Origin: Thalassotalea litorea
Lineage (GTDB): Bacteria > Pseudomonadota > Gammaproteobacteria > Enterobacterales > Alteromonadaceae
NCBI RefSeq assembly: GCF_005843925.1
Contig: NZ_VCBC01000010.1
Location: forward strand, 1-64,000
Reading direction: 5' to 3'
DNA length: 64,000 nt
The position numbers were made by a program, and so were the translations under genes. The notes beneath the pieces were generated by a model. The model was not told the origin of the DNA. It did not search any database and was given only the letters and a program-made list of their open reading frames with translations. This document shows, one piece after another, positions 1 through 7,494 of the stretch (position 1 is its first letter; every line of letters starts with the position of its first letter).

Positions 1-261
1 GGTCGCCGACATACAACGTTCATCCATGAACCTGTCGGCATTAGTACGTCCTTGTACAGAATCGCTAGGCTCCTAATTAACGCAAAAAGCCCGAACCGAG
101 GTCGTCGAAAATTGCTCCTCGATAACTGCTCCTGCGTTATTCTACCTGCATACATCCATGTATTTGTGCATTTTCGACATTCACTACATCCCTGTAGCTT
201 TGCGACGTTTAACCATCCATGAAACGTCGCTTTACCGTCCATCCCTGGACATAATCGCTAG
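1..261. repeat. cluster of short hairpins with CATCCATG-like loops
   Basis: No gene is visible here. The stretch holds a run of small inverted repeats, most sharing an ATCC(A/C)TG centre: GTTCATCCATGAAC (18-31, inside an outer GCCGAC/GTCGGC pair at 5-10 and 34-39), GTACGTCCTTGTAC (44-57), TACATCCATGTA (151-162), CTACATCCCTGTAG (184-197), a GCGACGTTT/AAACGTCGC stem around ACCATCCATG (202-230), and GTCCATCCCTGGAC (237-250). The word ATCGCTAGG occurs near 62 and near 254, as if bounding the block. The stems differ while the centre is kept, which suggests selection or copying of structure. The left part may continue outside the window. Confidence 0.75.
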
Positions 262-305
262 GCCGCGTAAATATTAAATATTAGTTGATGTATCATAGAT
301 ATAGA

Positions 306-332
306 AGCCTGCTCAGTTGAGCGGGCTTTTTA
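306..332 (+). terminator. intrinsic terminator of a gene left of the window
   Basis: AGCCTGCT (306-313) pairs with AGCGGGCT (320-327) around a six-base loop and is followed by five T residues. The plus-strand T tract suggests it ends a transcript entering from beyond the left edge. Confidence 0.7.
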
Positions 333-395
333 CGTTTGAGGGAAGCTAGCGCAGATGGAGAAAATACTCCCCGCAGCAAATCATTAACCAGTACC

Positions 396-860
396 GTCAT
401 TTCCAGACACTACTGGGGATCTAAAGCAAAAGCAGATCCCCACTTTCGTGAGGATGACGGAACAAAGTGCAAGCTAAAGCTCTAAAGGTGACAAACACAG
501 CTAAAAACGCTGTGTTAGGGTGACAGCCGCAGCAAACAAGCCTGCGTCTGGTGACAAATCGAACTAAAGCTCTCCTAGGGTGACTACCCTTGCCGTCATT
601 CCCAGACACTACTGGGAATCCAAAGCAAAGCAGATCCCCACTTTCGTGAGGATGACGGAACAAAGTGCAAGCTAAAGCTCTAAAGGTGACAAACACAGCT
701 AAAAACGCTGTGTTAGGGTGACAGCCGCAGCAAACAAGCCTGCGTCTGGTGACAAATCGAACTAAAGTTCTCCTAGGGTGACTACCCTTGCCGTCATTCC
801 CAGACACTACTGGGAATCTAAAGCAAAAGCAAATCCCCACTTTCGTGAGGATGACGAAGT
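396..860. repeat. 199-bp tandem repeat, about 2.3 copies
   Basis: The unit starting GTCATT(T/C)CCAGACACTACTGG begins at 396, 595 and 793 (periods 199 and 198); the third copy stops after about 65 bp. Each unit opens with a long imperfect palindrome (CCGTCAT...TGGGGATCT / AGATCCCCA...ATGACGG in copy 1) whose left arm in copies 2 and 3 contains ATTCCC-N10-GGGAAT. It continues with smaller hairpins such as ACACAGC/GCTGTGT and CGCAG/CTGCG, separated by the word GGTGAC. Long open frames here are by-products of the repeat. Near-identity of copies 1 and 2 suggests recent duplication. Confidence 0.9.
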
Positions 861-879
861 TGAGTGTGAAGATGACGAA

Positions 880-1071
880 GTTGTCACCTAAAAACCTGCC
901 GAGATTAAGGTTTTATCCACCCACGCAGTTGTCACCTAAAAACCTGCCGAGACTAAGGTTTTATCCACCTACTCAGTCGTCACCTAAAAACCTGCCGAGA
1001 CTAGGGTTTTATCCACCTACGCAGTTGTCACCTAAAAACCTGCCGGAACTAAGGTTTTATCCACCCGCGAA
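880..1071. repeat. 48-bp tandem repeat, four copies
   Basis: Four direct copies begin at 880, 928, 976 and 1024, each running GTYGTCACCTAAAAACCTGC through AAGGTTTTATCCACC with a few substitutions. Each unit contains one stem, AAAACCT/AGGTTTT, with a roughly ten-base loop. There are no spacers of differing sequence, so this is not a CRISPR array. The period is divisible by three, so one frame reads as a 16-residue peptide repeat, but there is no credible ribosome site and the pattern follows the hairpin rather than codons. Confidence 0.9.
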
Positions 1072-1081
1072 GCCTCCACCT

Positions 1082-1164
1082 TCGAATCGTTTTTGATTCG
1101 ACTCCACCCTCAAAATGTCTTTTATTTTGACTCCACCTTAAAACGCAGTTAACAACGCGTTTTA
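1082..1164. repeat. three hairpins joined by a CTCCACC linker
   Basis: This directly continues the 48-bp array. Stems are TCGAATC/GATTCGA (1082-1088, 1095-1101), TCAAAAT/ATTTTGA (1110-1116, 1124-1130) and TAAAACGC/GCGTTTTA (1139-1146, 1157-1164). The word CTCCACC separates them and resembles the ATCCACC word in the 48-bp repeat. Stem sequence changes completely from one hairpin to the next while the linker is kept. Confidence 0.8.
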
Positions 1165-1277
1165 CTACCTCCCTAAAATCTACCGAACCTATTCACAGAA
1201 AGGGAACCGCTCTAGGTCTCCCTTTTAATCGCATTTTCCAGTACACTTAGTTAACATTTGTATCACTTACCCTTCTT

Positions 1278-3035
1278 ATGAGTAATCTTGGCTTAGCGAT
1301 TGTATTTCTTACCGCTACGGTAATCGCCGTACCTTTTTTCACCCGCTTTAAACTAGGTTCAATTCTCGGCTATCTTGTTGCGGGAATTATCATTGGTCCA
1401 TCGGTTTTAGGGCTTATCAATGACCCGGATCAAATTCTCCATTTTGCCGAATATGGCGTTGTATTTCTGTTGTTTATCATCGGTCTGGAGTTGGATCCGC
1501 AAAAGTTGTGGCGAATGCGCAACGACATTATCTTTATTGGTGGCGGACAGTTATTAATTACGACTTTAGTGATCTTTGGCGCGATTTTCTGGCTTCTTAA
1601 TGATGGTCTAAAAGTGCCGCTTATCGTTGGTATGGCTTTAGCATTATCTTCAACGGCATTCGCGATTCAGTTAATGACCGAAAGGCGTGTACTTAATACC
1701 CCTCTGGGGCAAAAAGGCTTTTCGGTTTTATTAATGCAAGATATCGCGGTTATCCCGATTTTATTACTTGTGGAAGCTTTAGCCGGTCGCTCAAATCCAG
1801 ATGCTCCAGCCTGGTGGGTATCCATTGCCGCCATTGTTTTCGTATTATTGTCAGGCCGATACTTTGTGAATCCATTTCTTCGAACGATGTCGCGCTATGG
1901 TAGCAGTGAGGTAATGACCGCCTCTGCATTATTAATTGTAATGGCGACGGCACTACTGATGCAGATGGTCGGTTTGTCGATGGGAATGGGGGCGTTTACT
2001 GCCGGTATTCTACTCGCCAATTCAAGCTTTCGTCACCAAATGGAAGTTGAGATATCACCATTTAAAGGCTTGTTATTGGGGCTATTCTTTATCGCGGTAG
2101 GCATGAAACTGGATTTAGGTTTACTACTCAAACAACCGACAACTATCGTTGGTGCAGCTGTGCTATTAATGGCGTTTAAAACATTAATCATTTATAGCTT
2201 GCTGCGTGCTAGTGGAGGCTTGAAAAGAGAGAAGTTTAAACTGGCGTTAATGCTATCTCAGGGTGGTGAATTTGCATTTGTCATTATGAGTTTTGCCCTT
2301 GGCCAGGGAATTATTTCCAGCGACATGAATAATTTGGTGACGATTGTGGTCAGCCTTTCGATGGCGTTAACCTCGCCATTAGTGCTCCTTGTCGATAAAG
2401 TCTTGAAAAGCAGTGGCAAAGATCAAAACTATGATCAGGAATCAGTAAGTCATGAGCCGGAAGTCATAATTGCCGGCTTTGGGCGATTTGGACAAATCAC
2501 CGGGCGAATATTAACCGCCAACCGAATTCCGTTTACGGCGCTTGATTACAACGCCGAGCATATTGAATTTGTTAAACAGTTCGGGAACAAGGTTTTCTTT
2601 GGTGATGCCACAAACTTAAAACTGTTAAAAGCTGCGGGTCTAGAACATGCGAAAATTATGTTCATCGCCGCCGATAGTGATAAACATGGTTTTGCCATCG
2701 CGAAAACGGTACGCGAGCATTATCCAAATTTAAAAGTAATCGCCCGGGCGAAAAGCCGCTTAAGTGTTTTTAAATATCGCGAGATGGGCGTCGAAACCAC
2801 CGTAAGAGAAATGTTTGAAAGTAGTTTGAAGGCGGCGCAAATTGTATTAGAAGAATATGGTATTGATGAAGGGCGAGCGGAGTTTATGGTTAAAGTGTTC
2901 CGCCGCCATGATGAAGAAATGTTAGAGCAAGCCTATCAAGCAAATGATAAGTATGATTTCGACGAGCTTCTCAAGGTTAATCGCAAGGGGCGCAAAGAGT
3001 TGGAGTCGCTATTTAATAACGACAAACTGGAATAG
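1278..3035 (+). CDS. KefB/KefC-type monovalent cation:proton antiporter (CPA2)
   Basis: An inner-membrane antiporter predicted to exchange K+ or Na+ for protons. The first ~375 residues are a chain of hydrophobic segments with family-typical stretches such as FLLFIIGLELDP and SQGGEFAFV. A cytoplasmic RCK N-terminal (Rossmann) domain starts near residue 395 with the nucleotide loop GFGRFGQITG and an acidic DYNAEH end of strand 2, suggesting nucleotide-gated control. At 585 residues it is close to KefC/KefB length. No KefF/KefG partner lies beside it, so the ion and ligand are open. It is followed after 4 bp by the DUF523 gene, and the two are probably co-transcribed. Confidence 0.88.
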   Translation: MSNLGLAIVFLTATVIAVPFFTRFKLGSILGYLVAGIIIGPSVLGLINDPDQILHFAEYGVVFLLFIIGLELDPQKLWRMRNDIIFIGGGQLLITTLVIFGAIFWLLNDGLKVPLIVGMALALSSTAFAIQLMTERRVLNTPLGQKGFSVLLMQDIAVIPILLLVEALAGRSNPDAPAWWVSIAAIVFVLLSGRYFVNPFLRTMSRYGSSEVMTASALLIVMATALLMQMVGLSMGMGAFTAGILLANSSFRHQMEVEISPFKGLLLGLFFIAVGMKLDLGLLLKQPTTIVGAAVLLMAFKTLIIYSLLRASGGLKREKFKLALMLSQGGEFAFVIMSFALGQGIISSDMNNLVTIVVSLSMALTSPLVLLVDKVLKSSGKDQNYDQESVSHEPEVIIAGFGRFGQITGRILTANRIPFTALDYNAEHIEFVKQFGNKVFFGDATNLKLLKAAGLEHAKIMFIAADSDKHGFAIAKTVREHYPNLKVIARAKSRLSVFKYREMGVETTVREMFESSLKAAQIVLEEYGIDEGRAEFMVKVFRRHDEEMLEQAYQANDKYDFDELLKVNRKGRKELESLFNNDKLE

Positions 3036-3039
3036 ATGA

Positions 3040-3510
3040 ATGGAAAAAATTCTGGTTAGCAGTTGCTTTCTTGGTAATCGAGTCCGATATGACGGTGAAG
3101 CCAAGGCATTAATGCATCCTCAATTGCAAACTTGGAAGCAGCAAGGTCGTCTTATCGTTCTTTGTCCTGAGGTGGCTGGTGGACTTTCAGTACCAAGAGC
3201 TCGTGCTGAGCAGCGTGATGGGGGTGTTATCGATGAATATGGTAACGATGTGAGTAAACAATTTTCTCTTGGGGCTCAGCAAGCATTAAGTTTATGTCAA
3301 CATTATAAAATTAAATTCGCCCTATTAAAGGAGTACTCTCCATCCTGTGGCTCTACGTTAATTTACGATGGCACTTTCTCCGGCAAGAAAGTCGAGGGCA
3401 AGGGCGTAACCGCAGCATTGCTGCATCAACACAAGATAAAAGTATTTAGTGAAGAATCAGTGGAACAACTGGTCGCATTAATCAATAAACAAGAAGGCAA
3501 CAATCAGTGA
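3040..3510 (+). CDS. DUF523 family protein
   Basis: A 156-residue protein of the DUF523 family, recognised by the start KILVSSCFLGNRVRYDG, the central CPEVAGGLSVPR stretch and the cysteine-containing KEYSPSCGS motif. Conserved cysteines (SSCFLG, LCPEV, SPSCGS) could bind metal or take part in thiol chemistry, but the family function is not established as far as I know. The start follows the antiporter stop by 4 bp with no clear Shine-Dalgarno, consistent with coupling. The stop overlaps the next gene's GTG start by 4 bp. Confidence 0.85.
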   Translation: MEKILVSSCFLGNRVRYDGEAKALMHPQLQTWKQQGRLIVLCPEVAGGLSVPRARAEQRDGGVIDEYGNDVSKQFSLGAQQALSLCQHYKIKFALLKEYSPSCGSTLIYDGTFSGKKVEGKGVTAALLHQHKIKVFSEESVEQLVALINKQEGNNQ

Positions 3511-5270
3511 AGTTAATCAATTCTTTTATGGTATTGGCCATAACGCTCGGGCTTTTTGCTTGTAGTTCATCGACAAGCACATCAACACAAAAGCAATCTG
3601 CAAGTGATGCTCAACAATTGGCGCAAATCATTTCGGACGAGCAATCATTTCAGGACCGTCTCAATCCTTTTCGAAAAAACAGCGAAAATTTATACTACGA
3701 CGTATCACCGCAAGCGCTCGAATCGCAGTATCAACAGCAACTGGCTCTGCGCGATAGATTGAACAATATTGATGTGACAAAACTATCCTCAGATAACCGG
3801 ATAAATCATACCATTTTGCTTTATAAGCTGAATAACCAGATTGATAATTACCGCTATAAAGAACATTACATGCCTTTGACTGCCGAGGCGGGTTTTCATG
3901 CATATTTACCTTATATGGTGGATCGTTCGTCATTTAAAACGGTCGATGATTATGATACTTACCTCGCCAGGTTAAACCAAATACCGGAGTATTTTCAACA
4001 ACAGGTCGCCTGGATGAAACTGGGTCTGGAAACCGGTCGCACTCAACCTAAGGTAGTATTGACAGGGTTTGAAGATAGTATCAGCGCGTTTATTGTAGAA
4101 GATGCGAAAAGCAGCCAGTTCTATCGTCCTTTTAAACAATTTCCTGAACATTTTGATCAGCAAACCCAGCAACGCCTCGCACAACAAGGGCAAAAGGCAG
4201 TAATGGAAATCATTAATCCTACCTATCAGGGGTTTTATGATTTTATGGTCCAGGACTATATTCCAAATGCGCGCACGAATATCGCCGCAACGTCTTTACC
4301 GGAAGGTAACGCTTTTTATCAAAACCGCATTGAATACTACACTACCTTAGATTTAACCGCAGAAGAAATCCATGAAATTGGACTTCAAGAAGTGGCTCGG
4401 ATCCGTGCCGAGATGGAACAAATCATCGACTCTGTCGGCTTTCAGGGAACCTTTGCGGAATTTGTCGAGTTTCTACGTACGGATCCGCAGTTTTACGCAA
4501 AAACCGCAGAAGAGTTGTTAAAAGAAGCATCGTTTATCGCTAAAAAAATGGATGCACAACTTCCCAAATTATTTAAAACTTTACCTCGAACGCCTTACGG
4601 GGTTGTACCAGTACCAGCAAGCATTGCGCCTAAGTATACGACGGGCCGTTATTCCGGTCCGAGTCGTGATGATCAAGCTGGAGAATATTGGGTCAATACT
4701 TACGCCCTTGATCGACGCCCATTATATGTTTTAGAAGCTCTAACGCTACATGAAGCGGTTCCGGGCCATCATCTGCAAGGCTCTATTGCCAGAGAAATGA
4801 AAGATGTACCTAAATTCAGGCAGCGTACTTATATTTCTGCATTCGGTGAAGGCTGGGGGTTATATAGTGAGTATCTGGGGATAGAAGCGGGCTTTTATCA
4901 AGATCCATATTCTGACTTCGGCCGCTTAACTTACGAGATGTGGCGTGCAGCTCGATTGGTGGTAGATACAGGAATGCACAGTATGGATTGGTCTCGAGAC
5001 AAGGCGATGGACTTCCTCGCAAGTAATACCGCTCTGTCGTTACACAACGTCAGAACCGAGATCGACCGCTATATCTCCTGGCCTGCTCAGGCACTGTCCT
5101 ACAAGCTAGGTGAAATCAAAATTAAAGCTCTGCGGGCAAAAACGGAGCAGGCTCTGGGAGCGGATTTTGATATTCGTGAATTCCATGATGAGGTATTGAA
5201 AAATGGTTCCGTTCCCTTGTCTTTGTTAGAAGAGCTAATCGATGAATACATCAACAGCAAGAAATCTTAA
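3507..5270 (+). CDS. DUF885 family lipoprotein, putative zinc peptidase
   Basis: A 587-residue predicted lipoprotein starting at a GTG that overlaps the DUF523 stop. The N-terminus is a lipoprotein signal with lipobox LGLFAC, then a low-complexity Ser/Thr linker. HEAVPGHH at residues 415-422 is the hallmark of the DUF885 family, which resembles a gluzincin active site, with GEGWGLYSEYLG about 35 residues later as a likely third-ligand region. Length fits the family. It is probably a periplasmic or outer-membrane-anchored peptidase; its substrate is unknown. It is the last gene of the antiporter-DUF523-DUF885 unit and is followed by a weak terminator. Confidence 0.85.
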   Translation: MKLINSFMVLAITLGLFACSSSTSTSTQKQSASDAQQLAQIISDEQSFQDRLNPFRKNSENLYYDVSPQALESQYQQQLALRDRLNNIDVTKLSSDNRINHTILLYKLNNQIDNYRYKEHYMPLTAEAGFHAYLPYMVDRSSFKTVDDYDTYLARLNQIPEYFQQQVAWMKLGLETGRTQPKVVLTGFEDSISAFIVEDAKSSQFYRPFKQFPEHFDQQTQQRLAQQGQKAVMEIINPTYQGFYDFMVQDYIPNARTNIAATSLPEGNAFYQNRIEYYTTLDLTAEEIHEIGLQEVARIRAEMEQIIDSVGFQGTFAEFVEFLRTDPQFYAKTAEELLKEASFIAKKMDAQLPKLFKTLPRTPYGVVPVPASIAPKYTTGRYSGPSRDDQAGEYWVNTYALDRRPLYVLEALTLHEAVPGHHLQGSIAREMKDVPKFRQRTYISAFGEGWGLYSEYLGIEAGFYQDPYSDFGRLTYEMWRAARLVVDTGMHSMDWSRDKAMDFLASNTALSLHNVRTEIDRYISWPAQALSYKLGEIKIKALRAKTEQALGADFDIREFHDEVLKNGSVPLSLLEELIDEYINSKKS

Positions 5271-5319
5271 TTGTTGCTAATTGATTTTTATCGATTTTTG
5301 TATTCATTCATGACGTATT

Positions 5320-5350
5320 AACGCTCGCCTTTTCACGGGGGGCGTTATTA
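5320..5350 (+). terminator. probable terminator after the DUF885 gene
   Basis: AACGCTCGCC (5320-5329) pairs with GGGGGGCGTT (5337-5346) with one mismatch and a wobble; the downstream tract ATTACTATA is a poor T run. Its position about 50 bp past the DUF885 stop and ahead of an independent ribosome site supports the call. Confidence 0.5.
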
Positions 5351-5423
5351 CTATAAGTACAGGCTGATTGCACAATTCACTGTTATTCATAACCAGTCGG
5401 TTGCAACTTGTGTGGAGGTTTAA

Positions 5424-5831
5424 ATGAACAAAGAAATCAATGGTGGCTGTTGTTGTGGAAGTGTCACTTTCAAGCTTGAAGATAACTTTGCTAAATTCTT
5501 TTTTTGCTATTGTGAACAGTGTCGAAAGTTAACGGGCTCTGCACACGCCGCCAACTTGTTTACTTCACCATCTAACATCGAATGGATAAAAGGCGAGGAA
5601 AAAATAAAACGCTATGATCACCCAACTCGCTCATTTGCTAGATCATTCTGCTCTGAGTGTGGCTCTGGCCTGCCATATTTGTCTCAAAGTGGTAAGTTTC
5701 TCATTGTCCCCGCAGGTTCTTTGAATGAAGAACCGAGCAAATCATTAGATGCTCAAATCTTCTGTGAAGAGCAAGCACAATGGCACAAGGTTGGTTTAAA
5801 TGCGGTGAAGTTTGAAGGTTTTCCAAAATAA
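5424..5831 (+). CDS. GFA/CENP-V fold zinc protein
   Basis: A 135-residue protein of the GFA (glutathione-dependent formaldehyde-activating enzyme-like) family. It shows the cysteine pattern CCCGS near the start, CYCEQCRK near residue 30 and CSECGS near residue 75, which bind two zinc ions in this fold. Substrate cannot be inferred; many members act on, or are thought to act on, glutathione adducts. GGAGG lies 7 bp before the ATG. It is transcribed alone and faces the minus-strand riboswitch across a long gap. Confidence 0.85.
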   Translation: MNKEINGGCCCGSVTFKLEDNFAKFFFCYCEQCRKLTGSAHAANLFTSPSNIEWIKGEEKIKRYDHPTRSFARSFCSECGSGLPYLSQSGKFLIVPAGSLNEEPSKSLDAQIFCEEQAQWHKVGLNAVKFEGFPK

Positions 5832-6199
5832 AAACACCGGGGATACATTCGAACAAATTATGCTCGCGACTATCTGGTACAAATAGTACAAAGGATTTGC
5901 TACAAAGAATTTCGTGTTAATGATGAATGCCAGGGAATACGTGCAAAGAGGCTAACACAACAATAATCCAGTTAAGTGAAAATGACGAAACTAACGGATT
6001 TATTTTAAATATATGGAATTTTAAACGAAACGTATGCGGGAATTTTTGTCGTAAATCTAATTGACAATACAAGACAATAGCAATTAATAGACAAGATAAA
6101 ACAGAACGGGTCGATAGACCTAGAGATAAGACAAGGCGCGCAAAGTTACACAATCGATAGACAGGTTACGCTTTATAGGAAAAGCCCCCACTATTTCTT
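5832..6199. other. non-coding stretch downstream of the riboswitch
   Basis: No credible gene. A minus-strand frame (6153-5917) starts with TTG, has no ribosome site and reads as hydrophobic low-similarity peptide, so it is not called. The word GATAGAC and its variants recur on the plus strand around 6085-6165. The piece AGTGGGGGCTTT (minus, 6192-6181) also occurs on the plus strand at 25111-25122. Confidence 0.5.
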
Positions 6200-6320
6200 A
6201 CTCGGCGGTCCCGCTGTCATAAGTTACTAATTTACACCATGAACGTATATAAATTAGTTACCCTTAGACCGGTAACTTTGCGTCCCTAGCTTTCACTAGG
6301 TTTGCCTTGGACGAGCTTGT
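6200..6320 (-). ncRNA. cyclic di-GMP-I (GEMM-I) riboswitch
   Basis: Read on the minus strand the region has the class I landmarks in order: GGCAAACC, a P2 stem CCTAGT-GAAA-GCTAGG with a GAAA tetraloop, GGGACGCAAAG, the CCGGTCTAA tetraloop-receptor segment, a long P3 hairpin (GTAACTAATTTA against TAAATTAGTAAC, one mismatch), and CAGCGGGACCGCCGAG closing the aptamer. This matches the Vibrio Vc2-type aptamer in layout. A TATAAT-like box lies upstream on the minus strand at 6407-6402. The expected downstream gene is missing: about 370 bp of non-coding sequence runs into the 3' end of the convergent GFA gene. The expression platform is not clear. Confidence 0.88.
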
Positions 6321-6608
6321 CAGCTCTTGATTGTTATTATATGGATCGAATTCTTTCTGTAAACCCCTTTATGCAAATTAATTTTAACAAATCGCGCCAT
6401 AATTATATAAGTGCTTGTTTATATTAAATAAAAAACTTTAAAAAAATGTGTGTTTTTTGATCTGTAAGTGAACGATGTTGATGGTTTGTTAAAATATGTA
6501 ACCCAATTGTATGCATTAGTTCAGGTTTTGTTCGAGTTTTATATGAAATGCGCCAGTTCGAAGTGTTAGAATTTATCAGGTTCGTATAAATCACATTAGG
6601 AAGCGTGA

Positions 6609-7466
6609 ATGAGTACAGTGTTAACCGAGTTATTAGGCCTGCTAAGCCTTGAAAAGCTCGATACTAATTTATTTCTAGGGCAAAGCCAGGATTTGGGGTT
6701 TAAGGCCGTATTCGGTGGCCAGGTTATTGGTCAGGCGCTATCGGCGGCAAAGCAAACTCTCAGTGACGAACGTAATCTTCACTCATTCCATTGCTATTTT
6801 TTACGGCCCGGGGATGCCACTAAACCGATTTCCTATCTGGTGGATATTACCCGTGACGGTAAGAGCTTTAGTACGCGTCGTGTACAGGCGATGCAAAACG
6901 GTAAAATCATTTACAATATGATGGCATCGTTTCAAATCGAAGAACAAGGGTTTGAGCATCAGGATATAATGCCTTCTGTCGCGCAACCAGAAGCGCTTAA
7001 AAGCCTGCATGAATTGCAGTTGAAGTATAAGCCACATATTCCCGAACATTTGCACAGTACTATTTTTGCAGAGCGCCCTATCGAATTTCGTCCGGTAAAA
7101 GAATACGACTGGTTAAATCCTCAAATATCCGAAGCTCGCAATCAGGTTTGGATGCGCGCCAAAGGCGATTTAGGTGATGACCCAAGAATCCATCGATATG
7201 TTTTGGGTTATGCATCCGATTATAATTTTCTACCCACTGCAGTGCATCCCCACGGAAAAAATATCTGGTCGAAAGATTTTCAGATAGCCACAATTGATCA
7301 TGCGATGTGGTTTCACCGCGCTTTTCGATTTGATGACTGGCTGCTCTATGATATTGATAGTCCGTCCGCAAGTGGTGGCAGAGGGCTTGTACGCGGCAAA
7401 ATATTTGACCGGCAGGGTCGTCTGGTCGCCTCGTCGATTCAGGAAGGGGTCATTCGCCAGTATTAG
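6609..7466 (+). CDS. tesB: acyl-CoA thioesterase II
   Basis: A 285-residue double hotdog thioesterase that hydrolyses medium- and long-chain acyl-CoA to free fatty acid and CoA in the cytoplasm. Length and landmarks fit TesB: FGGQVIGQAL near residue 35, LHSFHCYFLRPGD near 58, then the catalytic Asp in GYASDYNFL, the TIDHAMWFHR stretch, and the C-terminal SIQEGVIR carrying the catalytic Gln. AGGAAG precedes the ATG by 5 bp. It is a single gene with convergent transcription against the downstream channel gene. Confidence 0.95.
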   Translation: MSTVLTELLGLLSLEKLDTNLFLGQSQDLGFKAVFGGQVIGQALSAAKQTLSDERNLHSFHCYFLRPGDATKPISYLVDITRDGKSFSTRRVQAMQNGKIIYNMMASFQIEEQGFEHQDIMPSVAQPEALKSLHELQLKYKPHIPEHLHSTIFAERPIEFRPVKEYDWLNPQISEARNQVWMRAKGDLGDDPRIHRYVLGYASDYNFLPTAVHPHGKNIWSKDFQIATIDHAMWFHRAFRFDDWLLYDIDSPSASGGRGLVRGKIFDRQGRLVASSIQEGVIRQY

Positions 7467-7494
7467 TACTGGCGGTGAACAGCACTGATGGGCA

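Noticed and set aside
421..840. Minus-strand 139-codon frame with an internal duplication
   Set aside because: It follows the 199-bp palindromic repeat exactly, and has no ribosome site or recognisable domain.
880..1071. Possible CRISPR array
   Set aside because: Units are contiguous direct repeats with no variable spacers and no cas genes nearby.
788..1096. Plus-strand frame coding a 16-residue repeated peptide
   Set aside because: The 48-bp hairpin period is divisible by three, so the peptide repeat is a by-product; no ribosome site.
5917..6153. 78-codon minus frame that could be the riboswitch target
   Set aside because: TTG start, no ribosome site, low-complexity hydrophobic peptide.
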